A DNA stretch of 64,000 bases, taken from contig CAVYKB010000003.1 of NCBI GenBank assembly GCA_963768975.1, positions 62,001 to 126,000 on the forward strand, read 5' to 3'. The notes beneath the pieces are model-generated. The model ran no database searches, was not told where the DNA came from, and was given only the letters and a program-made list of their open reading frames with translations. Within the stretch, counting starts at the first letter, position 1. The number at the start of each line of letters is the position of its first letter. This DNA comes from CADCTB01 sp963768975 (GTDB lineage: Bacteria; Actinomycetota; Acidimicrobiia; Acidimicrobiales; AC-14). Both the position numbers and the translations under genes were made by a program. This document shows, piece after piece, positions 1-8,978 of this stretch.

Positions 1-1140
1 GCGGGCGACGAAGCCATCACTGGCGCCGCCGCCGTAGGAGAGCTGGGCGCCCCGGGCGACCGGGAAGTTGGCGGACTCCGTGACCCCACTGACGTACACC
101 GACCCGTCGCCGGCGACGGCCACCCCGAAGCCGGTGTCGCGGCCGGTGCCGCCCAGGAACGTCGACCAGATGAGGCGGCTGCCGTCCGGGCTGAACTTGC
201 TCACGAAGGCGTCGGCCGAGGGGACGGCGGGGTTGCCGGAGAGCGCCGTCTGGAGCGGGGCCTGAACCAGGAAGTCGGCCGACTCGGTGGTGCCGACCAC
301 GTACGTGTTGCCCTGGGCGTCGACGGCGATGGCGTAGCCGGCGTCGATGCCGGCGCCGCCGAGGTGGGTCGAGGTCAGGAGCGTCGGGTCGATGACCAGG
401 GGCAGGGCGGCGTCGTAGGCGCCCACCGAGTAACCGATGCGCGACGGGCCCAGGACGGCGAAGGCACCGTCGACGGGCCGGCGGGCGCCGGCGGCCTCCT
501 GGTACAGCACGGGCCGGGCCAGCCGGGCCGTCGTGGTCCCGAGGTCGATGACCAGCTCGCCGGCGGGGTCGACCGCGAGGGACTTAGCGCCCTCGACGTC
601 GAAGGCAACGATCTCCGGGTCGGTGCCCGGGGCCACCACCATGTCGTGCTGGAGCCGGCGCTGGTCGCCGTGCCAGACCATGTCGACGCCGGGCCACACC
701 TGCATGGCCGACACCCGGGCGTAGGTGGCTGCGCCCGACCGCCACAAGGACGGGTCGGAGCCGGTGATGCGGGTGACGGTGCCGCTCAGGGGCTGGGCCG
801 GCTCGAGCTGGGCCGCGGCGTTGGCGAGCGGGCCGGCGGGGCGCAGCCCGAAGGAGCCGCCGGGCACCCCGACGATTGCGCCGGCCGGCGTCAGGCCGAA
901 GCTGTAGCCGGCGCCACGGGAGACGAAGCCGCCCTCGGCGGCCTCGAAGGAGATGGGAAGGGTGGCGAGCACGTCGTGGGCCGGCGAGAGGGCTGGCCCC
1001 AGAGGGGCCGGCGAGCGGAGGAGAGCGGCAGTGGCGGCCGCGGTGGCCGACGCCACCACCAGCCCGGAAACGACCAGTACGACGGCGCGGCGGGGCAAAC
1101 ATGGTCGGCGGAGAGCCGCCAGCCAACTCTGTCGGCGCAT
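1..1140 (-). CDS. Secreted SBBP beta-propeller protein, C-terminus cut by window edge
   Basis: The reading frame is open from an ATG at 1140 to base 1 (380 codons) and runs off the window. ATG at 1158 is in frame, but AAGGA lies 7 nt before 1140, so 1140 is preferred. Residues about 19-40 form a hydrophobic segment after an Arg-rich start, which looks like a signal peptide or anchor. Residues about 50-230 resemble the DUF7948 domain that precedes SBBP repeats (FEAAEGG near the start, VDMVWHGDQRRLQHD later). From about residue 250 there are SBBP-type units with the pattern LGG-(7)-GYAIAVDAQGNTYVVGTT. The family is exported and often very long; its function is unknown. It starts 40 bp after the hspR stop on the same strand, so it may be read from the heat-shock operon. 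Confidence 0.75.
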   Translation of the reverse strand, partial: MRRQSWLAALRRPCLPRRAVVLVVSGLVVASATAAATAALLRSPAPLGPALSPAHDVLATLPISFEAAEGGFVSRGAGYSFGLTPAGAIVGVPGGSFGLRPAGPLANAAAQLEPAQPLSGTVTRITGSDPSLWRSGAATYARVSAMQVWPGVDMVWHGDQRRLQHDMVVAPGTDPEIVAFDVEGAKSLAVDPAGELVIDLGTTTARLARPVLYQEAAGARRPVDGAFAVLGPSRIGYSVGAYDAALPLVIDPTLLTSTHLGGAGIDAGYAIAVDAQGNTYVVGTTESADFLVQAPLQTALSGNPAVPSADAFVSKFSPDGSRLIWSTFLGGTGRDTGFGVAVAGDGSVYVSGVTESANFPVARGAQLSYGGGASDGFVAR

Positions 1141-1180
1141 CCCCTGATCCTTGCTCATCTGAGAGGGCCGGGGGAACTAC

Positions 1181-1564
1181 TTAGCGGCGGGGCTTGGTGT
1201 AGGGCGCCGGCGCCTGCTTCACGGGCACCAGCTCCCGCCGGTACTGGCGGTGGACGCTTTCGACCGCTTCGCGCGCTTCGACGATGACGTCGTTGAGCTG
1301 CCGGCGCAGGCGGGCGACCTCATCCTCAAGCTCCATCACCGCCTTGACGCCGGCCAGGTTCAGCCCGGCCTCAGTGAGCTCGTGGATGCGGCGGAGGCGG
1401 TCGATGTCGCGCTGGCTGTAGCGCCGGCTCCCGCCGCCGGTGCGGGCCGGATCGAGCAGGCCGCGCCGCTCGTAGATGCGCAGTGTCTGGGGGTGCACGC
1501 CGGCCAGCTCGGCGGCGACGGAGATGACGTACACGCCTCGATCTGAGTCACGGGTCGGTGCCAT
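1181..1564 (-). CDS. hspR: HspR, MerR-family heat-shock repressor
   Basis: This 127-residue protein has an N-terminal MerR winged helix with the HspR signature HPQTLRIYERRGLLDP (residues about 24-39) and then GGSRRYSQRDIDRLRRI. A leucine-rich helix follows (about 70-110). Size and sequence fit actinobacterial HspR, which represses the dnaK operon by binding HAIR inverted repeats and uses DnaK as co-repressor. It is the last chaperone-operon gene; its ATG overlaps the dnaJ stop by one base (TGATG), implying translational coupling. A HAIR-like site lies upstream of dnaK at 5250-5270, so autoregulation is likely. Confidence 0.93.
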   Translation of the reverse strand: MAPTRDSDRGVYVISVAAELAGVHPQTLRIYERRGLLDPARTGGGSRRYSQRDIDRLRRIHELTEAGLNLAGVKAVMELEDEVARLRRQLNDVIVEAREAVESVHRQYRRELVPVKQAPAPYTKPRR

Positions 1565-2706
1565 CAGACCCCCAGATGGGTGCGCGGTGAGTCGGTGGAG
1601 GCAGTGGCCAGCGCCTCGATGGCCTCGCGCTCGGCGGCGGACAGCTTGGTGGGCACCGCCACCTCGACGGTGACGAGCAGGTCGCCGGCGCCCTTGTCAT
1701 CGGCCACGCCCCGGCCCTTCACCCGGAACGTGCGCCCGCTCCTCGTGCCGGGCGGAACCCGGAGGACGACGGTGCCGTCGAGTGTCGGCACGGTTATCTC
1801 GGCGCCGAGGGCGGCCTCGGCGAAGGTGATGGGCACGGTCAGGGTGAGGTTGCGGCCCTTGCGCCCGAAGACCTTGTGGGCGGCGACGCGCACGGTGACC
1901 CAGAGGTCGCCCGGGGGACCGCCGCCCCGGCCCGGGGCACCCCGGCTCTTGACCCGGATGCGCTGGCCGTCGTCGACGCCGGCGGGGATGCGGACCTTGA
2001 CCTGGCGGGGCCGCTTCTCGATGCCCGTGCCGCGGCAGGTCGGGCACGGCGTCTCCACCGTCATGCCCCGGCCCCCGCACTGCGGGCAGGCCCGGCTGAA
2101 AGAGAACAGGCCCTGGTTGTCCGAGGTCACTCCCCGGCCGCCGCAGCGGGAGCACACGGTGGGCGACGTGCCGGGGGCCGCGCCCGTGCCGGAACAGGTG
2201 CTGCACGAGGCCTCGGTCGTGACGTTGACCGTGGTGGTCACCCCGTTCAGGGCGTCGAGGAAGGCCAAATGGAGCTCGGCCTCGACGTCCTCCCCCCGCT
2301 GACCCGGCGCAGTTCGTGGCCGGCCGCCGGCCGTGCCGGCGCCGAACCGACCGAGGATGTCGCCGAAGATGTCGCCCAGGTTCTCGGTGCGGATGTTGGT
2401 GAACGGCGTACCGCCGGCGCCGCCGGCGCCGCCCGGACCTCCACCTGGAAATCCGCCGGCGCCACCGGCCGCCATGGGACCGAGCCGGCGGATCTCGTCG
2501 TACTCCTTGCGCTTGGCCGGCTCAGAGAGGACGTCGTAGGCGGCGGAGATCTCCTTGAAGCGCTCCTCCTTGCCGGGATGGGCGTCGGGATGGTTCTCCT
2601 TGGCCAGCTTCCGGTAGGCGCGGCGGATCTCGGTGTCGGTCGCCGACTGCGGCACCCCGAGCACCTTGTAGTAGTCCTTCTCGAACCACTCCCGCTGCGG
2701 GGTCAC
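1564..2706 (-). CDS. dnaJ: DnaJ co-chaperone (type I)
   Basis: The 380-residue protein is a complete type I J-protein. It has an N-terminal J domain (about 10-75) with the HPD motif at 39-41, a Gly/Phe-rich linker (about 80-120) and four CxxCxGxG zinc-binding units (CSTCSGTG, CSRCGGRG, CPQCGGRG, CPTCRGTG). A C-terminal substrate-binding region ends the protein. It stimulates DnaK ATPase and delivers unfolded substrates. The start lies 7 nt after the grpE stop. It belongs to the dnaK-grpE-dnaJ-hspR operon, the usual place for the HspR-linked DnaJ of Actinobacteria; a second, unlinked dnaJ may exist elsewhere. Confidence 0.95.
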   Translation of the reverse strand: MTPQREWFEKDYYKVLGVPQSATDTEIRRAYRKLAKENHPDAHPGKEERFKEISAAYDVLSEPAKRKEYDEIRRLGPMAAGGAGGFPGGGPGGAGGAGGTPFTNIRTENLGDIFGDILGRFGAGTAGGRPRTAPGQRGEDVEAELHLAFLDALNGVTTTVNVTTEASCSTCSGTGAAPGTSPTVCSRCGGRGVTSDNQGLFSFSRACPQCGGRGMTVETPCPTCRGTGIEKRPRQVKVRIPAGVDDGQRIRVKSRGAPGRGGGPPGDLWVTVRVAAHKVFGRKGRNLTLTVPITFAEAALGAEITVPTLDGTVVLRVPPGTRSGRTFRVKGRGVADDKGAGDLLVTVEVAVPTKLSAAEREAIEALATASTDSPRTHLGV

Positions 2707-2713
2707 GGCGCTT

Positions 2714-3331
2714 CTACCCTCGGACCTTCACCATGGCCGGCCGGATGACCCGCCCCTTCCAGCGGTAGCCGGGGCGCAGGACCTCGGCGACGACCGGGCC
2801 ACCCTCGCCGTCCTCGTGGGCGACGGCGTCGGCTTCGTTGGGGTCGAACGGCTTTCCCGCGGGGTCGATGCGCTCCAGGCCTTCCTTGGTGAGCACGCCG
2901 ACAAGCATGTCGCGGGCCTGCTCGAAGCCCTGGCCGTGGGTGACGGCCATGTCGAAGGTGTCCAGGGGCTCCAGAAGCTTCTCGACCAGCGCCTCCGCGG
3001 CCCGCAGCTCGTGCTCGGACTGCTGCTTGACGATGCGCTTGCGGTAGTTGTCGAAGTCGGCCCGCGTGCGCAGCAGTTGGTCCAGGTAGTCGTTGCGCTC
3101 CGACTGGAGCCGGTCCATGTCGTCGAGCAGCTGCACCTCGAGATCGGTGATCTCCAGGTCTTCCTGCTCCATCTCCGCATCCCGATCGGCCGGCGTCGAC
3201 GCCGAGGCCGGCGCAGCCGCCGGCGCCTCGTCGGCGCCGACGTCCGCGCCAGCAGAGCCCGGCGGCGGGGCCGGCGTCGGCGCCGTCGGCGATGTCGCCT
3301 GCTCTTGCTCGGAAGGAGGGCTTTCCGACAT
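2714..3331 (-). CDS. grpE: GrpE nucleotide-exchange factor
   Basis: This 205-residue protein has a disordered Ala/Pro/Glu-rich N-terminus (about 1-60) and a long coiled coil starting near EDLEITDLEVQLLDDMD. It then has the GrpE core with RTRADFDNYRKRIVKQ and a C-terminal beta domain containing GYRWKGRVIRPAMVKV, the family signature. It releases ADP from DnaK and may act as a thermosensor. It lies between dnaK (6 bp gap) and dnaJ (7 bp gap). The acidic, low-complexity N-terminus is typical of actinobacterial GrpE. Confidence 0.95.
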   Translation of the reverse strand: MSESPPSEQEQATSPTAPTPAPPPGSAGADVGADEAPAAAPASASTPADRDAEMEQEDLEITDLEVQLLDDMDRLQSERNDYLDQLLRTRADFDNYRKRIVKQQSEHELRAAEALVEKLLEPLDTFDMAVTHGQGFEQARDMLVGVLTKEGLERIDPAGKPFDPNEADAVAHEDGEGGPVVAEVLRPGYRWKGRVIRPAMVKVRG

Positions 3332-3337
3332 GAGGGA

Positions 3338-5164
<1,827 letters not shown>

Positions 5165-5238
5165 GGGATCTTCCTCCCGAACGATGTCGATTGACTACGA
5201 GACTTGGGACGGATGCTGGCGGAGTTCCGTTCCATGAG

Positions 5239-5270
5239 ACTATAGCAAAGTTGAGCGCGTACGTATCAAG
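5239..5270 (-). promoter_or_regulatory. dnaK promoter with HAIR-like HspR operator
   Basis: On the minus strand, CTTGATACGTACGCGCTCAAC (5270 down to 5250) matches the HAIR design CTTGAGT-N7-ACTCAAG at 10 of 14 arm positions, keeping both cores CTTGA and CTCAA. A TATAGT -10 element follows at 5244-5239, and TTGATA inside the left arm could serve as -35 with a long 19-nt spacer. An operator overlapping the -35 region fits repression by HspR, encoded in the same operon. HAIR repression is family knowledge; binding here is inferred. Confidence 0.65.
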
Positions 5271-5341
5271 TCAGCTGCAGGCCAGCATATTCCGGTCTAC
5301 GGATCTGGACGCCGGCCCGGTTTGGTGGTCATGCTCGGGCC

Positions 5342-5581
5342 GTGACGAACCTCCGGGTCAAGCTCACCATCCCCGAACAGCTCATCAAGCAGCCCCTCAT
5401 GGGCCGTCTTGTGCGCGAGTTCGATGTCCTACCCAACATCCGGCGGGCCAACATCACCGACGACGTCGGCTGGATCGTCTGCGAGCTGGCCGGCGAGCGC
5501 GAGTCGGTCGAGAAGGCACTCTCGTGGCTGGTCGAGGCCGGCGTGGCCGTCGACCGTCTGGGCGACGTGGTCGAGAGCTAG
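5342..5581 (+). CDS. NIL-domain (ferredoxin-like) small protein
   Basis: The GTG-started 79-residue protein matches the NIL domain, an ACT-like alpha/beta fold otherwise found at the C-terminus of methionine ABC-transporter ATPases and in some ferredoxins. Visible features are KLTIPEQLIKQPLMGRLVREFDV, then a beta hairpin with TDDVGWIVCELAG and the closing VEKALSWLVEAGVAVDRL. It is a stand-alone domain with no ATPase or iron-sulfur cysteines, so a ligand-sensing or regulatory role is only a guess. It is divergent from dnaK, and DUF2993 follows. Confidence 0.75.
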   Translation: MTNLRVKLTIPEQLIKQPLMGRLVREFDVLPNIRRANITDDVGWIVCELAGERESVEKALSWLVEAGVAVDRLGDVVES

Positions 5582-5610
5582 CTCTCGCCATGTCTGACGT
5601 GGAGAGCTAG
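5564..5610. repeat. Short duplication with 16-bp palindrome at the NIL gene stop
   Basis: The end of the NIL gene (GACGTGG then GAGAGCTAG, 5564-5581) is imperfectly repeated at 5596-5610. Bases 5572-5587 (CGAGAGCTAGCTCTCG) are a perfect palindrome centred on the stop codon. The second copy creates a six-codon frame (5590-5610) ending in the same GAGAGCTAG. It looks like a small tandem duplication; the hairpin may act in termination or be accidental. Confidence 0.5.
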
Positions 5611-5631
5611 GCCGGCCTGCGCAAGCTACTG

Positions 5632-6255
5632 GTGCTGGGAATCCTGCTCGGCCTGCTCGTGGCGGCCGACGTGGCCGCCCGGACCGTCGCCGAGACCCAG
5701 CTGCGCCAGAGGGTCGTCATGGAGGCCGGTTCGGCGGGGGAGACGACGGCGCGCATCGACTCCTTCCCGTTCCTCGGCCGCCTGCTCAGCGCCGGCGACG
5801 TGTCCCGCATCCGGGTGGCCTCGGCTGACGTGACGGTGGAGGGGCTGACGCTGGCCCGGGTGGCGGTCGACCTGCGGGGCGTGAGGATTGACCGTGACCG
5901 GCTGTTCTCCGAGCAGAAGGTCGTCCTCGCCGAGCTCGATTCGGGCACGGCGACCGCCGAGGTCACCGCCCAGCAGCTCTCCGAGCGCCTCGGCGTGGAC
6001 GTGATCCTGGAGTCGGGCCGGGCCCGGGTGCGGGTCGCCGGCCAGACGGTGACCGCCACGGCGTCGGTGTCGGACAACGTCCTGCGCCTGGCGGTGTCGG
6101 GCGTCAACGTGCCGGCGCTACGCATCCCCCGGCTCCCGCTCCTGCCGTGTGTGGCCGACGCCGAGATCCTGGCCGGGCGCATCCGCCTCACGTGCAGTGT
6201 CGATGAGGTCCCCGCCGAGTTGGTCGGTCGCCCGCTCGACGAGCTGCAGCGGTAG
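5632..6255 (+). CDS. DUF2993 (LmeA-like) exported lipid-binding protein
   Basis: About 207 residues begin with a hydrophobic anchor (MLGILLGLLVAADVAA) and continue into a DUF2993 domain of repeated beta strands such as SFPFLGRLLSAGDVSRIRV and LARVAVDLRGVRIDRDRLF. Mycobacterial LmeA binds phospholipid and helps lipomannan elongation; the domain is a tubular lipid-binding fold. GTG 5632 leaves no basic residues before the anchor. An in-frame CTG at 5617 would give MRKLLVLGILL, a better membrane start with GGAGAG 10 nt upstream, so the true start may be the non-standard CTG. The exact substrate is unknown. Confidence 0.7.
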   Translation: MLGILLGLLVAADVAARTVAETQLRQRVVMEAGSAGETTARIDSFPFLGRLLSAGDVSRIRVASADVTVEGLTLARVAVDLRGVRIDRDRLFSEQKVVLAELDSGTATAEVTAQQLSERLGVDVILESGRARVRVAGQTVTATASVSDNVLRLAVSGVNVPALRIPRLPLLPCVADAEILAGRIRLTCSVDEVPAELVGRPLDELQR

Positions 6256-6257
6256 GC

Positions 6258-6374
6258 ATGAGGTGCTCGTGTGGCTCGCACCAGGAGACGCTTCACAAGA
6301 CGCCGTCCAATCCGAATCACTTCAGGCAGAAGGCCGCCCACATGATCACGGTCTGCTCCCGCCAAGTACCGTGA
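6258..6374 (+). CDS. Possible 38-residue Cys/His-rich small protein
   Basis: A short frame from ATG 6258 to TGA 6374 encodes MRCSCGSHQETLHK followed by a Pro/Asn/His-rich stretch and ending VCSRQVP. It starts 3 bp after the DUF2993 stop and ends 4 bp before the next ATG, the spacing of a coupled gene. Three cysteines and four histidines could bind metal. No family is recognised and no Shine-Dalgarno is obvious, so it may be chance. Confidence 0.25.
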   Translation: MRCSCGSHQETLHKTPSNPNHFRQKAAHMITVCSRQVP

Positions 6375-6378
6375 TGTC

Positions 6379-6693
6379 ATGTTCCTCGTCGAGATCGAGG
6401 TGGTCCTCGGCATGGGCCGAAAGCTGGACGACGAGGAGATCACCGACCTTATTGAGGCGGTCGTCGACGACCTTGATCAGCTGTCGGTCGAACCGTCCGT
6501 CGGAACTGCTCGCATCGGCGACGACGTCAAGTTCACTGTTGCCGTGACGCTGGACGAGCCGGAAGAGTTTGAGGCGCTCACGGCCGGCCTGGGCGCCGTC
6601 AAGGCTGCGTTCCAGGCGGCGGGAGTCGGTACCTCTCCGTTTGGCGTACCTCGCGATCTTCGGTCGCGCGTGGAGCCGCTGCAGCCCGCCTGA
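6379..6693 (+). CDS. Conserved hypothetical small acidic protein
   Basis: The 104-residue protein starts MFLVEIEVVLGMG. It has an acidic helix (KLDDEEITDLIEAVVDDLDQL) followed by beta-rich sequence (RIGDDVKFTVAVTLDEPEEFEALTAGLGAV), suggesting a single alpha/beta domain. There is no signal peptide or membrane segment. Codon use is like its neighbours, though this stretch is less G+C-rich. I do not recognise a family. It is convergent with the DUF427 gene. Confidence 0.55.
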   Translation: MFLVEIEVVLGMGRKLDDEEITDLIEAVVDDLDQLSVEPSVGTARIGDDVKFTVAVTLDEPEEFEALTAGLGAVKAAFQAAGVGTSPFGVPRDLRSRVEPLQPA

Positions 6694-6704
6694 CCGGCGC
6701 CGGC

Positions 6705-7205
6705 TCACCAGCCCATGGAGCCGGGCTCGCCCTTGAAGGGGCCCACGACCTTTGACGTGATCCAGCCGCCGTAGAAGCCGCCGGGCTGGGGCAGGACGAG
6801 CTCGGCGTCGACGATGCAGGCCTCGAAGAGCGCCGGGTAGAAGGCGTAGTAGCCGGCGAGGGCCTCGAAGCCCGGAAGCGGGTCGGGGTAGTACCAGACG
6901 GCGTCGGCGACGGCCTTGCCCCGGTGGACCACGGAGAAGTAGCGGGCCTCGCCCTTCCACTCGCACCAGCTGGTCTTGATCGAGCCCCGGAAGATGCCGG
7001 GGATCACGCTGTCGGGCGGGAAGTAGTAGTTCGGCGGGTGGCTCGTCTCCAGCACCCGCAGCGGCGCCCGGGTCACTGCGATCGTCACGCCGGCGAAGAC
7101 GACCTCCACCTGGCTGCGGCACTCCTCCAGCCTCGGGGGCCGGGGGTAGTCCCACACGGACTCCTGGCCCGGGCCGGGAGAGATGGGCTGGGGACGGGCG
7201 GACAT
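6705..7205 (-). CDS. DUF427 domain protein
   Basis: The 166-residue protein has the DUF427 fold with its hallmarks: ESVWDYPRPPRLE near the N-terminus, VEVVFAGVTIA, the conserved tyrosine/tryptophan stretch PPNYYFPPDSV, TSWCEWKGEARYFSV and AVWYYPDPL. DUF427 is a small beta-barrel fold of unknown biochemical role, common in actinobacteria. The ATG at 7205 is the first start with domain-like sequence; upstream in-frame sequence is Ser/Ala-rich mirror coding. It is divergent from the gene at 7225, with a 19-bp gap. Confidence 0.85.
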   Translation of the reverse strand: MSARPQPISPGPGQESVWDYPRPPRLEECRSQVEVVFAGVTIAVTRAPLRVLETSHPPNYYFPPDSVIPGIFRGSIKTSWCEWKGEARYFSVVHRGKAVADAVWYYPDPLPGFEALAGYYAFYPALFEACIVDAELVLPQPGGFYGGWITSKVVGPFKGEPGSMGW

Positions 7206-7224
7206 GGCCGAGGCGCTCCCTACG

Positions 7225-7677
7225 ATGGGGCAGGTGGACCAGCATGCTACGGCCCTCGTCGAGGCTGTCGAGGTCGCACTCCCGGGATGGGTGGAGCGGT
7301 CGGTGGCCGGGATCCTGGCCGCATGGCAGGGCGGGGCGCCCGACGCCGGCGCGCTCCGAGCGGCCGAGGAGGCGGGCCGCCGGGCAGCCGCCGAGGTCGG
7401 CGCCGACCTCCGGAAGCTGCTGGACGCCGACATCGACGAGCAGTGGACGACCCCGCTGTCGCTGCTGCGGGCTGCGGTGCGCTACCCGACCGAGGTGCTG
7501 GCCGGCGCCGGCGTCCCGCCCGTCGAGCGCGACCCGTTTCGCGAGAGATTGGAGCCGGGCGACCTCTACGATCTGTCACCAGCCAGCTTCGCCGACGTCG
7601 ACCCCGCCCTTGCCGAGCCCGGCATGGTGTGGGGGGCGGCCAAGGCCCTCGCCCACCGCCGGAGGCACCTTCCATGA
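7225..7677 (+). CDS. Conserved hypothetical protein, coupled to receiver-like gene
   Basis: The 150-residue protein starts MGQVDQHATALVEAVEVALP. It is helical and Ala-rich with conserved-looking features WVERSVAGILAAW, LRKLLDADIDEQWTTPLSLLRAAVRYPTEVL and the Pro-rich end ERDPFRERLEPGDLYDLSPASFADVDP. No membrane segment is present. Earlier in-frame starts at 7183 and 7204 overlap the divergent DUF427 gene, so 7225 is chosen. Its stop overlaps the next ATG by 4 bases, so the two are co-translated. The pair looks conserved, but no function is known to me. Confidence 0.65.
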   Translation: MGQVDQHATALVEAVEVALPGWVERSVAGILAAWQGGAPDAGALRAAEEAGRRAAAEVGADLRKLLDADIDEQWTTPLSLLRAAVRYPTEVLAGAGVPPVERDPFRERLEPGDLYDLSPASFADVDPALAEPGMVWGAAKALAHRRRHLP

Positions 7678-7982
7678 GCCGAATCGTCGCCTACACGCCC
7701 GACGTGATGGACCGCTCCAAGGTCGCCGCCGCCGGCGATTGCATCTTCGTGTCCCGCCCGGGCGACTTGGCCGCCCTCTGCGGCGCCGGCGCGGCCGAGC
7801 TGGTCGTCGTCGACCTCACCCGCCCGGGCGTAGTGGAGGTGCTCCCGGACATCGACGCCAAGGTCATCGGCTTCGCCAACCACACCAGCCGCGACGTCAT
7901 GGACGCGGCCCGCGCCGCGGGCTGCGCCGAGGTCCTGGCCCGCTCCGACTTCTTCGCCCGCATCAACGAGCTCCTGGCCTAA
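7674..7982 (+). CDS. Degenerate receiver-like (CheY-fold) protein
   Basis: The 102-residue protein has the alternating beta/alpha pattern of a receiver domain. Asp in ELVVVDLTRPG sits at the usual phospho-acceptor strand end, but the acidic pair expected after strand 1 (here AYTPDVMDRSK) and the conserved Lys (here LARSDF) are missing. It is therefore probably a pseudo-receiver that is not phosphorylated. It overlaps the preceding gene by 4 bases (ATGA) and ends directly before an inverted repeat. No kinase gene is adjacent. Confidence 0.65.
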   Translation: MSRIVAYTPDVMDRSKVAAAGDCIFVSRPGDLAALCGAGAAELVVVDLTRPGVVEVLPDIDAKVIGFANHTSRDVMDAARAAGCAEVLARSDFFARINELLA

Positions 7983-7983
7983 C

Positions 7984-8033
7984 GAACTGGTTGCACTTAA
8001 CCCCGCATATCGCGGTCAAGTGCAACCAGAACG
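7984..8033 (+). repeat. 50-bp inverted repeat, family copy A
   Basis: The arms CTGGTTGCACTT (7987-7998) and AAGTGCAACCAG (8018-8029) are perfectly complementary over 12 bp, with further pairing ACC/GGT around a GCATAT-containing loop. The flanks are GAA before and AACG after. Close copies occur at 34017-34065 and 54369-54418 in the same orientation. This copy lies between convergent genes (stops at 7982 and 8044). No T-run follows, so it is not a classical terminator. Confidence 0.85.
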
Positions 8034-8043
8034 ATCGGGGTGG

Positions 8044-8229
8044 CTAGCGCGGGGGGTCCGGTGGGCGGTGCCAGCCGGCGTCGCTGAGGGGCCGGGGCTC
8101 GAAGAACAGGCAGTCCTCCGGGCAGGCGAACGGCATCGTCTCGGCCACGTCGAGGCGGCACCGGTCGACCGTGTCGCCCGTCGGGAGCGACCGGCTGGAG
8201 TAGTGCCGGCAGTCGGCTCGCACACCCAC
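8044..8229 (-). CDS. Small cysteine-rich conserved hypothetical protein
   Basis: About 61 residues from GTG 8229 read VGVRADCRHYSSRS near the start and then DRCRLDVAETMPFACPEDCLFFEPR. Four cysteines (DC, RC, AC, DC) are spaced in a way that could bind zinc or an iron-sulfur cluster. The Pro-rich tail ends PPDPPR. The start is uncertain: the frame stays open upstream to 8343, but that would overlap the divergent NUDIX gene. Strong conservation of the Cys-containing core is my impression, not a measured fact. Confidence 0.55.
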   Translation of the reverse strand: MGVRADCRHYSSRSLPTGDTVDRCRLDVAETMPFACPEDCLFFEPRPLSDAGWHRPPDPPR

Positions 8230-8269
8230 CTGTTCATTGTCCCAGACGGGCCGGGTAGCGTTCTTCGCG

Positions 8270-8965
8270 GTGACGGGACCTCCGGATCTCCTGCGGTGGA
8301 GCGAGGCGCTCGCCGGCATCGCCCGGACGGGGCTGGCGTTCACCGAGAGCCTCTACGAGCGGGAGCGCTTCGAGGAGGTACTCCACGTGGCGGCCGACAT
8401 CCGGGCCACCGCCGGCGACAACGCCGGCGGCGCCATGGAGGCCGCTCCCCTCGTGCAGGAGTGGATGCGCGGCGTCGGTACCGGCGTCGCCGGCTACGTG
8501 ACCCCCAAGGTGGCCGTGGGCGCCGTCGTCGGCAACGAGCGGGGCGAGATCCTGCTGGTCCAGCGGGCCGATACAGGCGTGTGGCTCTACCCCACCGGGT
8601 GGGCAGACGTGGGGTACTCGCCGGCAGAGGTAGCGGTGAAGGAGGTCTTCGAGGAGACGGGGATGGAAGTCGAGCCCGTTCGGCTGATCGCCGTGCTCGA
8701 CGGCCTCCGCCTTGGCTTCACCACCGTCCCCCTGTACTCGCTGGTCTTCTCCTGCCGGGTAATCGGCGGCGACCTGCGGGCCCACCCCTTGGAGTGCCTC
8801 GACGTGGGCTGGTTCGCGGAGTCGGGCCTGCCCGCGCCGCTGGCCGGCGCGGCCCGGTGGAGCGTGCCGGCGTTCCGGGCGATCCGGGGCGAGATCGTCG
8901 ACGTGGACTTCGACCAACCCCGCCACCCGCCTTGGCGCCGCCACGACGAACTACCGTCGCGTTGA
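8270..8965 (+). CDS. NUDIX hydrolase with Nudix_N_2 domain
   Basis: The protein has an N-terminal helical Nudix_N_2 region (LLRWSEALAGIARTGLAFTE) and a NUDIX domain. The box region reads GWADVGYSPAEVAVKEVFEETGMEVE, that is Gx5Ex7REUxEExGU with Gly and Arg replaced (GYSPAE and KEVFEETG keep the key glutamates EExxE-like). Family members hydrolyse nucleoside diphosphates linked to other groups, for example ADP-sugars or NADH. GTG 8270 places the domain start near the N-terminus; a TTG at 8237 would add 11 residues. It is divergent from the Cys-rich gene. Confidence 0.8.
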   Translation: MTGPPDLLRWSEALAGIARTGLAFTESLYERERFEEVLHVAADIRATAGDNAGGAMEAAPLVQEWMRGVGTGVAGYVTPKVAVGAVVGNERGEILLVQRADTGVWLYPTGWADVGYSPAEVAVKEVFEETGMEVEPVRLIAVLDGLRLGFTTVPLYSLVFSCRVIGGDLRAHPLECLDVGWFAESGLPAPLAGAARWSVPAFRAIRGEIVDVDFDQPRHPPWRRHDELPSR

Positions 8966-8978
8966 TGATGGAGTGCAC

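Noticed and set aside
364..1287. 307-codon plus-strand frame across the left end
   Set aside because: It overlaps the SBBP protein and hspR on the other strand, has Gly/Arg/Val-rich composition and no family match.
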